From Saprospira grandis str. Lewin (GTDB lineage Bacteria; Bacteroidota; Bacteroidia; Chitinophagales; Saprospiraceae): a stretch of DNA of 64,000 nucleotides. Below are positions 9,367 through 17,447 of the stretch, one piece after another; position 1 is the stretch's first letter, and each line of letters starts with the position of its first letter. The notes under the pieces were generated by a model, which ran no database searches, was not told where the DNA came from, and saw nothing but the letters and a program-made list of their open reading frames with translations. Where the stretch lies: the NCBI RefSeq assembly GCF_000250635.1, contig NC_016940.1, forward strand, positions 62,001 to 126,000, given 5' to 3'. The position numbers were made by a program, and so were the translations under genes.

Positions 9367-9561
9367 CTAGAGATCGAGCTTGCGCTCACGAACATCGCGG
9401 TAAACCGCTTTGAGCTTCTCTGTACGACGCACCACAGATGGCTTTTCAAAGTGTTTGCGTGTACGAACTTCACGCATCAATTTGGTGTCTCTTACTTTAC
9501 GCTTGTAACGGCGTAGGGCGCGGTCGATAGTCTCGCTATCTTTTACATTGATAATTAGCAT
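9367..9561 (-). CDS. rpsU: 30S ribosomal protein bS21
   Basis: This 64-residue, very basic protein belongs to the small-subunit platform, near the anti-Shine-Dalgarno end of 16S rRNA. It begins MLIINVKDSETIDRALRRY and contains the family block RRYKRKVRDTKLMREV, with the C-terminal tail rich in Arg and Lys. Length and sequence are normal for Bacteroidota bS21. It is a single-gene unit with its own terminator. In this phylum bS21 is linked to start-site selection in a translation system that makes little use of Shine-Dalgarno pairing, in keeping with the absence of such motifs before most genes here. Confidence 0.97.
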   Translation of the reverse strand: MLIINVKDSETIDRALRRYKRKVRDTKLMREVRTRKHFEKPSVVRRTEKLKAVYRDVRERKLDL

Positions 9562-10210
9562 AAAAACCCCCTTGGTTTAGGTTGAAAATAAAAAAATAAA
9601 AGTGCATCTAGAAAATGCTTCGCAAATATCTACTATTCTAGCTAGAATCCCAATTTATATCAGAATATTTTCGAGACTTTTCGCTGATTATTGGATGGCC
9701 CTTTAATAGATGGAATGATTGTTTAAGCTTCTGTGGTATTTCGCACAAAAGAAGCCTAAGCAAGGGCTTAACTTTGGGCGTTCCTAAAACTGCATTCTAC
9801 CCACAACAGCAAAATGTCGTATCATCCCGAAAATCAACCACATTCAGATGGATTGTGGTCATTTATGGCGGACAGCAATATTATCCTATTCCATATTCAA
9901 GATAATTATTATATGCAGCAAGCCGACTCCTTGTCGGTCAGGAAAAATCTTTGTATTTTGGCAAGCCTGTATACCTTTTAGTAGAAATGCCTAAGATTAA
10001 GAGGGGCAGTGCAGAAAGAAGGCCGCAAAGACTTTGCAGCTAAGGAAGAGCCATTAGCAGTGGTTTGCGCCCTTTGGGTCAAGAGTCCGCTCTCCAAGCT
10101 TTTGGGCAACTTTTTATTGGGCATCAACAAGCCTGTATTTCCTGCGGCTGTATTTAAGCAAAAAGAGAAAGCTCTAACTTGAATACAGCAATAAATAAAA
10201 ACTTAACTTA
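9562..10210. other. Gene-poor 650-bp stretch
   Basis: No recognisable gene lies here. It is AT-richer than its surroundings and holds short inverted repeats: ATTCTAGCTAGAAT at 9642-9655, ACCACA/TGTGGT arms around 9838-9862, and CCGAC/GTCGG near 9923-9937. One 55-codon frame (9814-9981) is listed separately. It may be degraded coding DNA or a long regulatory leader for the SpoIIAA-like gene. Confidence 0.6.
9814..9981 (+). CDS. Possible small ORF, 55 residues, no known family
   Basis: An ATG-initiated frame, beginning MSYHPENQPHSDGLWSFMAD, runs 55 codons in an otherwise empty stretch. The composition is protein-like (mixed hydrophobic and polar, no low-complexity bias), but there is no signal peptide, membrane segment or motif I recognise, and no clear promoter. 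It could be a fragment of a decayed gene. Confidence is low. Confidence 0.2.
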   Translation: MSYHPENQPHSDGLWSFMADSNIILFHIQDNYYMQQADSLSVRKNLCILASLYTF

Positions 10211-10627
10211 GTGTATAAACTCGATAATAGCCAAAATAAAGTAGAGCTTGCTTCTAGTTCTCTAGCTTGGTTAAATGAACATCCTATACTTGAACAAATC
10301 ATTCGTCCCAATTATCAGGTTGAAATAAAGGATGCCCATGAAATTGAAGCTTGTATTTTAGAGATGGTTGAAGCAAGGCAAGAAAGCTGTTACCATTTAG
10401 TTGATATTAGGAATATTAAGGGAGGAAGCATAGAAGCACGTAAAAAATTTAATCTGGGTCCACCACCATCAATAAAAGCTACTGCAATTATTGTAGAAGG
10501 GTTAACTTCTAAATTATTAGGGAATTTCCTTGCTCGTTTAAATCAGGGGAATATTCCTATACGTTTATTTAATAAAAGAGATAAAGCTATTGAGTGGTTG
10601 TTGGAGCAAAAGAGAAAACAAGAATAA
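10211..10627 (+). CDS. SpoIIAA/STAS-like small protein
   Basis: This 138-residue cytosolic protein starts at GTG. It has the fold pattern of SpoIIAA-like (STAS/SEC14-like) proteins: a strand phrase HLVDIRNIKG near residues 71-80, a helix, then AIIVEG, a second amphipathic helix SKLLGNFLARLN, the strand IPIRLFNKRD and a final helix KAIEWLLEQ. The last 45 residues match the gene at 61392-61778 closely (SK-L-NF, P-I-FN-R-KA-WL), so the two are paralogues. Such proteins usually bind partners or lipids; the partner is not evident. It is a single-gene unit with a strong terminator. Confidence 0.65.
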   Translation: MYKLDNSQNKVELASSSLAWLNEHPILEQIIRPNYQVEIKDAHEIEACILEMVEARQESCYHLVDIRNIKGGSIEARKKFNLGPPPSIKATAIIVEGLTSKLLGNFLARLNQGNIPIRLFNKRDKAIEWLLEQKRKQE

Positions 10628-10639
10628 ATTGGTCCTTAT

Positions 10640-10675
10640 AAAAATAGCCGCTGCGGATGCAGCGGCTATTTTTTG
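10640..10675. terminator. Intrinsic terminator after the SpoIIAA-like gene
   Basis: A perfect 15-bp stem (AAAAATAGCCGCTGC and its complement) encloses a GGAT loop. It is A-rich on the left and T-rich on the right, so it can work in both directions. Confidence 0.9.
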
Positions 10676-10678
10676 CGG

Positions 10679-10840
10679 TCTACAGGTGGCGAAGCCACCT
10701 GCAAAGGCGCGCAGCGCCGCGGCTGAGGGATGGATAAGGGGGGCCGAAGGCCAGACCGAGGAGCGAAGCGACGAAGGGCCGAGCAGACCTGCGAGCCCTG
10801 ACACAGCCCGACCCGAGCGAAGCGAGGGGCAGCCCCAAAA
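10679..10840 (-). repeat. Dispersed GC-rich hairpin repeat, copy 4 (subfamily A)
   Basis: On the minus strand it begins GGGGCTGCCCC, carries TCGGGCTGTGTC, the core, GGTCTGGCC and TCCCTCAGCC, and ends in a CAGGTGGCTTCGCCACCTG hairpin. It lies between two convergent genes. Confidence 0.93.
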
Positions 10841-10841
10841 G

Positions 10842-10870
10842 AAAAAAGGAGTTAGCACGATACTAACTCC
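10842..10870 (-). terminator. Intrinsic terminator of the frameshifted type IX cargo gene
   Basis: On the minus strand GGAGTTAG, a 7-base loop and CTAACTCC are followed by six T. Confidence 0.88.
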
Positions 10871-10894
10871 CTTTCATTTTAGCTAAAGCTACCG

Positions 10895-12787
10895 TTATTT
10901 TTCTACGGTAAACTTATGGCTTTGGCCCAAGCCGTTGGGGGCTTGTAGGCGTAGGATATATTGACCGGCGGCCAAATTGCTAAGGTCAAAGCTATATTGT
11001 AGGCGAAGCGGGGCTATTGTTTGGCTTTGCAAAACGCGGCCCAAAGCGTCGATAATTTCGGCTTGGTAGCCGGCAAGATTGCTTGGCAACTCTAGTTGAA
11101 TTTGGTTATTGGCGGGAATGGGAAAGAGTTTAGTTTCTCCGCTAGCTTCTCCAAAATAAAGCACTTTGACATCGCTATAGCTTTGGCTACCGTCTACATC
11201 ATTTTGGCGGAGGTGGTAGTAATTATAGCCAGCAGCGGGCTGCTCGTCTAGGGTATTGTAAGTATTTTGGGCCAAATCTTCTTGGGCCGTAAAGCAGGCG
11301 ATAGTTTCAAAATTGACGCCATCTAGGCTGCGTTCGAAGCAATACTCATCGCCAGCATGTTCGTTGGCTACAGTGGCAGAAAGCAAAGCTTGTCCTTCTA
11401 CTTTTTGGGCCGTAAAATCCAACAACTCTAGAGGAAGAGACAATTGGGCCACTACATCGGCCAAAGTGAAGGGGCTAAAGCTAGTTACTACATTAGAAGT
11501 AATGCTACCTGAAGTTGCCGTTCCCGTTAGGAAAGTATTGCCTTCTGACTCCCATTGGTTGCTTGTGCTAGGCGCTTGGGTGAAGTAATGCCCCACCAAC
11601 AAATCGTTGGGGTCGAGTACTTGGCTATGAGGGCCCCAGTGTAGGGTAACAAATAGAGAGGCTCCAGTTCCAGTAAATACCTCATCTAGGGTCCAGTATT
11701 CTAGTACAGAAACATGGTCTAGTTCGGCAGCATTGAGGTTGTAAGTTCCGTAGCCTTGATTAAAGTATTGGGCCACAAAAAACTCCCCTGTATTGACAGC
11801 GGTTTCGATACCGATTGCGCCATAAATGCCATTATCGCCGGTGGGATAAGTAAAGGCATCGATTCCAGTTCCTGAAGTTTCTTTAAGTACAGGGCCATCA
11901 ACATGGCTAATATCTGAAGCGTTGATAGCTGCCGCATCTACATCAAAGTAAACTCTTTCTGAGGCAGAGCCCAAAACGATACCTTGTTGAAAATCCATTT
12001 CTTCATCAATATAAATATCGCTACAGTTGTTGATCAGAAAACCTGCGGGTTTGATCAGGCGAACAAAGCGGAAGCTTTCGGTGGCCCCAGCATTTGTTTT
12101 GATGATGGTTTGGTCTGTACTTCCGACAAACTCGACCACCGCATGAGTTTCATCAAAACCGTTATTGGCAGCATCATCTAACCAATCGCCATGCAAGCGG
12201 AAAAGGCCAATAGCGCTAGCATTGGGATCGTCATAATCGAGAAGGCCATTGCTGTTAATCAAGAGGCTACCAAAAACCTCCATACCTGTACCGGCAGTAG
12301 TGCCGTCGTTGTTTTCTAGTTTAGAGATCGAAGCGCTGGGGTTTCCACCGATGATAAGATCTCCCAAAATTTGCATGGGGCTAGCATTCGTATTGCTATT
12401 GAACACCTCTACGGCCCCAGTTCCTGTATTTCCGACCAGCATATCGCCTTTAACGGTCATGAATCCACCACTACCGCTAAATTTCTCCGAGAGGCCAGCA
12501 AAGCTATAATCGCCGCTAACAGACTCCATATAGAGGTTAGGATAGAACATATTGTTCGTGACTACACTTACAGTACCATTATTGGCGTAGCGGAAATGCC
12601 AGTGGGCCGTAGCGGGAATAGTAGAAATGCCATTTTCATAATTATCTCGGTAGGCGGCAACAGTACTGCTTCCCGTTTTGATAATTCTTGCATTAGCGCC
12701 CATTTCCCAGCTTGCGCCAGTTTGGAAGTTAATGCCATTTCCTCCGCCTGCACCATGGTCCTCTAGGGTACCTTCTAGCAGGAAGTC
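10895..12787 (-). pseudogene. C-terminal part of a frameshifted type IX-secreted protein
   Basis: This is the downstream half of one gene split by a frameshift; the upstream half ends at 12775. In this frame the reading continues ...DFLLEGTLEDHGAGGG into a beta-helix-like region (residues rich in N, G, T, with repeated strands about VFGSLLINSNGLLDYDD). A Bacteroidota-type linker follows with the phrase LPLELLDFTAQKVEGQ. The last 75 residues are a type IX (Por secretion system) C-terminal sorting domain: KLFPIPANNQIQLEL, then ALGRVL and LAAGQYILRL. The first usual ATG is at 12703. If the frameshift is real, this half has no signal peptide and would not be exported. Confidence 0.85.
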
Positions 12788-14745
12788 GAGCCAGTATCTT
12801 CTTGGATACGGAGTTGAAGGCTTGCGGGAATCACTAATTCTCCACCAGCTTCTACTACCAATTGGTCAATCTCGATATCTTGGTCGAGCTCGATGAGGTG
12901 ACCATTAAGGATATGTACATAATCGCTATTATCGAAGCGGGGGTAATCGCAGGCGGCTACCCAAGGACCAGCGGCAGAGGGAGCCATTTCCCAGCTCGTT
13001 ACATCGGTCCAATAACCAATAGTGGCAGAGCGGAAAAAGCGTTCGCTACCGATATTAAACTGAGCGGCTTCGGTTAGGCTTCCGCAGTTACCGTCTTCAA
13101 TGACTTCGCAGTAGAACTGATAGCCATCATAATCGATCAAATTGCCTTGGATCAATAAAACATCAGAGGTTTCTCCGCTGACCGTAGTGGCATTGGGGAA
13201 AGCGGCTGCGCTTACGGCCGTCCAAGCTGTAGCCGCCCCATCATTTTCGTTAAAGTACCATTGGTAAGTTAGGGTACCGCCATTATTTGCAGTGGCGGTT
13301 ACGCCCATGAGTAGCTCGCAGCTATTGACATCCATAGGTTGGGCGCTAAAAGTGGGAGGCGTGAGGGGCGGGCCAGCGGGCGCAGCAAAAGTTCCCAAGT
13401 TAGAAACATCTCCAGAGGTTCCTGTGGTCCATTCTGAAGCATCAAAATTGGGGTTGGGGCCTGTTACTGTAGTATTTCTACGATATAGGTAGCCAACTGC
13501 ACCTACAACTTGATCTTCAAAATCGTCTACCACAGTTCCAGAGGGAACATGAACAAGTTCTAAGCGATCATCTTCATTATATCCACTTGTTGTACCTGCA
13601 AAAATAAAATCTTCCACTCCTCCTGTAGCACTACTTGCGCGACCAACCAATACTTCACCTGGGTTGATAGTGATTGCAGGAAAGTCAAAAGTAAAAGAAA
13701 CATTTGTTGCTGTGAGGGTACCATAACGGCGAATCTCATAGTCTGAAAGATCAATAGGGCTAGCGGTACCATTGTAAACCTCAATATAGCCCAAAGAGCC
13801 GCCATTATTATCGTAAACCTCAGACATAATAAGGTCTGTAAAAATAGGTGTACCTGCACAGCTTCCCACTTCTTCTAAGTATGTAAAGCTATAAGGGGTA
13901 GTAATATCACAAGCCGATTCGCTAAGCGTCAGTTGACCATCATTTGCTGCCGTGGGTACAGTAGCAATAAGTGTGGTGGCATCAACAAAAGTTATATTAG
14001 CAGCAGCAACGCCAGCAAAACTGACTGTGGTAGCAGCAGTAAAGCCAGTTCCTGTAATGGTTACCTCTGTGCCGGCAGGACCCGAAGTTGGGGCAAAAGC
14101 ACTTACCGTATGCGGACAAACCACCGCAAGATCTCCTTCCAGTAAGGCATCTTCAATCACCCAGATTTCATTATTACTATTGTTTACAAGCTCTAAACGA
14201 ATTTGCAAATCACTGACAGAAGGCAGTCCTGTAATTTGTAAAGTAGAATAATCTAAACCTCCTGAAGAGGAAAAGCTTGCAGCAGAATTGTCCCCATCAT
14301 AGGCAACTGTAGCCTGATCTACACCAGAAAACGACCACTGAGAGTTACTAAATCCAGAAATTTCTAACTCATCACTCCATGTTGCTCCGCCATCAGTACT
14401 AACAGAAACGACTACATCATCTGCACCATCTGCACCATTTCCACTAGTTCCAGCAAAAGAAGCCAAACGAATGCTAAAGTCAATATTGGTATAGCCCGTG
14501 GTATTCATGCCTGTAAATAAGGCCGTTCCAGATTCATCATTATACTCATAGCCTTGTGTGCCACTTACATATCTGGGCTCTCCAGCAGGGAAAGGTCCTG
14601 TAGCCGTAGCTACGCCACCTCCAGTAGGGGTAAATATCATAGCTGGTGCGGCTGGACTAGCCTCAAAATCATAAGTTGCAATTGTTGTCTGGGCCGATAA
14701 CTGCCAGCCAAGTAAGCATAAAAGTGCCAAGTAGAGATGTCGCAT
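12775..14745 (-). pseudogene. N-terminal part of a frameshifted type IX-secreted protein
   Basis: The 656-residue frame starts with a signal peptide (MRHLYLALLCLLGWQLSAQ). It holds a jelly-roll-like region to about 205, an IPT/TIG immunoglobulin-like domain near 210-290 (SAFAPTSGPAGTEVTITGTGF), a lamin-tail-like domain near 300-415 (LIMSEVYDNNGGSLGYIEVYN), and an Ig-like domain near 465-570 with a TYQWYFNENDG motif. The frame breaks off at residue 656 with no sorting domain, while the sorting domain is present in another frame downstream. One base is missing between 12787 and 12788; restoring it gives a protein of about 1283 residues. This could be a sequencing error, phase variation or true inactivation. 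Confidence 0.85.
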
Positions 14746-14885
14746 AAGTAAGTTATATGATTTGCGAAAAGGTAGTTAGATCAGGTATATATTATAGACT
14801 GCGAAAATACGTTTTGCGCCTATCTATTCCCCTTTTGTATTATTAGCTTATTGTTAATTAACAAGCCTTATTTTTTCGTACTCAA

Positions 14886-14915
14886 CAAAGGTAGTCAAAA
14901 TAAGTTAAATTCAAA
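14886..14915 (-). promoter_or_regulatory. Bacteroidota-type promoter of the type IX cargo gene
   Basis: On the minus strand TTTG (14915-14912), 18 bases, then TACCTTTG (14893-14886) fit the TTTG / TAnnTTTG consensus. It implies a leader of roughly 130 bases. Confidence 0.65.
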
Positions 14916-15031
14916 GTATATGCAAAAGATATACTTTAGTAAACGGGCAAATCATGGCAAAATTGGTCCTTTTCTCTTCTTTTTGTAATTTGCTGCCGTT
15001 TTGAAATAGGCAAGGATTTTTCTTGCGTCTA

Positions 15032-15190
15032 GCAGGCGGCGAAGCCGCCGCAGGCGAGCGAAGCGAAGCGGCTGAGGGGCTGTAGCAGGGCCGCCGCAGG
15101 CGGCAGACCAAAGCCCGAAGGGCTGCAGGGCCGAGCAGAGCTGCGAGCTGCGCAATGGCCCGACCCGAATGCAATGAGGGGCAGCCCCAA
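15032..15190 (-). repeat. Dispersed GC-rich hairpin repeat, copy 5 (subfamily A)
   Basis: The minus strand begins GGGGCTGCCCCTCATTGCATTC, then the core variant CTCGCAGCTCTGCTCGGCC, a CAGCCCTTCGGGCTT hairpin and a GGCGGCTTCGCCGCC hairpin at the far end. Confidence 0.9.
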
Positions 15191-15221
15191 ATTTTCAAAA
15201 CAAAAAAAACACGTCTATAGT

Positions 15222-15863
15222 ATGTATAAATATTTCTTGTTCTTTTTACTTTTTTTGGGCCAGCAGTTGGCCGCTCAGCGATTGAGCCAGAATACAGTTT
15301 TTGAGGCGGGTGTATATCGCCAATGGGAAGATTTTAAGGCCAATCAGCCCGCTTTTCCCTTGCCCGATACCAGCAGCTGGGCCAAATCTCTTTCTCCAGA
15401 TGGCAATTTATTGTTGTTATCGGAGGCCAGCTGGGAACTGCTTGATGCTCAGGGAGAAATTTGGGGGATTGCCTATCGGAATCAGCCTTATATTCGAGTA
15501 GAGCAGCCCAAGGGCCCGCCTTATTTGGTCCATTTGCATGTAGTTGGTAAAATTTCTTACTATTATTACCGCTATTTTAAGGAGCATGAGTTGCCCATGA
15601 CGATCTACGACCCTTTTTCGGGCCAAGCCGTTGGGCAAAAAACGATCATCAATAAAGAACCTAGCTCTAAAGAACGTATCTTGCAATTTGAAACGGGCGA
15701 GCAGACGGATTTTAATTATGAAAATTTGCGCGCTTGGATTAAGGACGACCCCGGACTTTTGCAGTCTTTAGAGGCCCTTAAAGCAGAAGAATACGAAGAC
15801 AAATTGTTTAAAATTTTACTCATTTATAACGACCGAAAAGCTGTTTATATCCAACAAGATTAA
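15222..15863 (+). CDS. Exported protein of unknown function upstream of gldF
   Basis: I do not recognise this 213-residue protein. The preferred start is the ATG at 15222, giving a signal peptide MYKYFLFFLLFLGQQLAAQ; an in-frame ATG at 15174 lies inside a dispersed repeat and is rejected. The mature part has many aromatic residues (HVVGKISYYYYRYF near 105) and an acidic C-terminal helix. There is no lipobox, no sorting domain and no membrane segment besides the signal, so it is probably periplasmic. It ends three bases before gldF, so it is probably cotranscribed with it; a link to gliding is possible but only inferred from position. Confidence 0.75.
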   Translation: MYKYFLFFLLFLGQQLAAQRLSQNTVFEAGVYRQWEDFKANQPAFPLPDTSSWAKSLSPDGNLLLLSEASWELLDAQGEIWGIAYRNQPYIRVEQPKGPPYLVHLHVVGKISYYYYRYFKEHELPMTIYDPFSGQAVGQKTIINKEPSSKERILQFETGEQTDFNYENLRAWIKDDPGLLQSLEALKAEEYEDKLFKILLIYNDRKAVYIQQD

Positions 15864-15866
15864 TTT

Positions 15867-16598
15867 ATGTGGACCATTTTCAAGAAGGAAGTTAACCTTT
15901 TTCTCAGCTCGCTGATTGCCTATATTGCCATTGCCGTTTTTTTGCTGGGCACCGGCCTTTTTGTCTGGGTGTTTCCAGATTATAGCGTGATTAGCTACGG
16001 CTATGCTAGCCTCGATAGCTTTTTTAGTATGGCGCCCTATATTTTCCTTTTCCTGATTCCCGCCATTACGATGCGCTCTTTTTCGGAGGAAATCCAAACG
16101 GGAACCATTGAGCTGTTGGTCACTCGGCCGCTTAAAGATTGGGAGATTTTGCTGGGCAAATATTTTGCGGCCCTCTTTCTGGTCTTTTTCTCCATTTTGC
16201 CTACCCTCATTTATTTCTTTTCGATTTATGAGCTGGGCGACCCCAAAGGAAATTTAGACATTGGCGCAAGTATGGGCTCTTATTTGGGCCTCTTTTTCCT
16301 CGGCGCCTGCTTTGCCGCTATTGGCCTTTTTGCCTCTACCCTGAGCAAAAACCAAATTGTCGCCTTTATTTTGGGCCTTTTTCTCTCGGCCTTTTTCTAC
16401 GATGCCTTTGGCAGCATTAGCAAGTTGCCCATTTTCTTCGGACAAACCGATGCTATCGTAGAATCTCTCGGCATTAGCTTTCATTATGCCTCTATTAGTC
16501 GGGGCCTAGTCGATAGCCGCGACCTCCTTTATTTCCTTAGTATTATTGGTATCTTTTTGCTGGCTAGCCAGCTTTCCGTCGAAAAACGCAGATGGTAA
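15867..16598 (+). CDS. gldF: Gliding-associated ABC transporter permease GldF
   Basis: This 243-residue inner-membrane protein has six hydrophobic segments and closely follows the ABC-2 permease GldF. The N-terminus is [18 protein letters not shown], followed by the conserved block [20 protein letters not shown] near residues 66-85 and [17 protein letters not shown]. GldF pairs with GldG (a periplasmic auxiliary protein) and the ATPase GldA in Bacteroidota gliding. Here no gldG follows; instead an N-acetyltransferase gene begins at the TAATG overlap. The stop codon shares one base with the next start, so translation may be coupled. Confidence 0.92.
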   Translation: MWTIFKKEVNLFLSSLIAYIAIAVFLLGTGLFVWVFPDYSVISYGYASLDSFFSMAPYIFLFLIPAITMRSFSEEIQTGTIELLVTRPLKDWEILLGKYFAALFLVFFSILPTLIYFFSIYELGDPKGNLDIGASMGSYLGLFFLGACFAAIGLFASTLSKNQIVAFILGLFLSAFFYDAFGSISKLPIFFGQTDAIVESLGISFHYASISRGLVDSRDLLYFLSIIGIFLLASQLSVEKRRW

Positions 16599-17167
16599 TG
16601 TCTACTTTTATCCACCCTAGCGCCATCGTAGATCCCGGCGCTCAAATTGGCGAAGGCAGCAAGATTTGGCATTTTTGCCACCTGATGCCCGGCGCTATTA
16701 TCGGCAAAAATTGCAGCCTAGGCCAAAATGTTTTTGTGGCCAATGAGGTCCAACTTGGTCAAGGCTGTAAGGTCCAAAATAATGTCTCTATTTATACGGG
16801 CGTGATCTGTGAAGAGGAGGTTTTTCTGGGCCCTTCTATGGTCTTTACCAATGTACTCAACCCTAGGGCGGGCATCGTCCGAAAAGCAGAATACAAAACC
16901 ACTTATCTAGAAAAAGGCGTGAGTATTGGTGCCAATGCCACCATCGTTTGCGGCCTCCGTTTGGGCCAATATGCCTTTGTGGGCGCTGGGGCTGTTCTCA
17001 CTAAAAACGCCCCCGCCTACTCTCTCTGGCTGGGCAATCCCGCCAAACAAGTCGGCTGGATGTCTAGAGCTGGCCACCGCCTAGAACTCAATGAACATGG
17101 GCAGGCTAGCTGTCCCGAAACTGGCGAAAACTATCAATTGCAAGCCGGGAAGTTAGTGGCTATTTAG
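16598..17167 (+). CDS. UDP-sugar N-acetyltransferase, left-handed beta-helix (WbpD/WlbB-like)
   Basis: The 189-residue protein is built of hexapeptide repeats ([71 protein letters not shown]). This is the fold of trimeric acetyl-CoA-dependent acyltransferases. The order of blocks, with [10 protein letters not shown] and [21 protein letters not shown], fits enzymes acetylating the 3-amino group of UDP-2-acetamido-3-amino-glucuronate for O-antigen or similar glycans. An ATG at 16592 is possible, but 16598 gives the compact TAATG junction with gldF. No other sugar pathway gene is adjacent, so the precise substrate is inferred. Confidence 0.85.
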   Translation: MSTFIHPSAIVDPGAQIGEGSKIWHFCHLMPGAIIGKNCSLGQNVFVANEVQLGQGCKVQNNVSIYTGVICEEEVFLGPSMVFTNVLNPRAGIVRKAEYKTTYLEKGVSIGANATIVCGLRLGQYAFVGAGAVLTKNAPAYSLWLGNPAKQVGWMSRAGHRLELNEHGQASCPETGENYQLQAGKLVAI

Positions 17168-17176
17168 TTTTTTTTA

Positions 17177-17303
17177 GGGGCTGCCCCTCGCCTTCGGCTC
17201 GGGTCGCTACGCTCCGCAGCTCGCTCTTCGCTCGGCCCTGCAGCGGCTTCGCCGCTTTGGTCTGGCCTGCGGCCACTGCTGCGCATCGCTCATCCGCTCA
17301 ACG
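17177..17303 (+). repeat. Dispersed GC-rich hairpin repeat, copy 6 (subfamily A)
   Basis: GGGGCTGCCCC, then a CGCCTTCGGCTCGGG hairpin, the diverged core CAGCTCGCTCTTCGCTCGGCC, an AGCGGCTTCGCCGCT hairpin, and GGTCTGGCCTGCGGCC. The preceding T-run starts 5 bases after the acetyltransferase stop. Confidence 0.9.
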
Positions 17304-17330
17304 GTCTTCTTTCAGCCAAGCGGCCTTCTT

Positions 17331-17358
17331 CGGCCCCCTTAAGTTGTTAAGGGGGCCG
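17331..17358. repeat. Perfect 12-bp inverted repeat
   Basis: CGGCCCCCTTAA, loop GTTG, then TTAAGGGGGCCG. There is no T-run on the plus strand, so it is not a classical terminator. It may be a further hairpin module attached to the preceding repeat. Confidence 0.7.
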
Positions 17359-17447
17359 ATTTCTATTAGAATAAGTTAACTCTCTAGCGCTTTCTTTTGA
17401 GCTTTTTTAATATATTAGCATCGCCAAAATATTAAAAACATAGCATT

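Larger units (their letters stand above)
14746..15221. other. Intergenic region between divergent exported-protein genes
   Basis: This 476-bp stretch holds the promoter of the type IX cargo gene, an AT-rich stretch, and dispersed repeat copy 5. No gene is seen. Confidence 0.7.

Noticed and set aside
17331-17358. Terminator of the sugar acetyltransferase gene
   Set aside because: The stem is strong, but no T-run follows on the plus strand.
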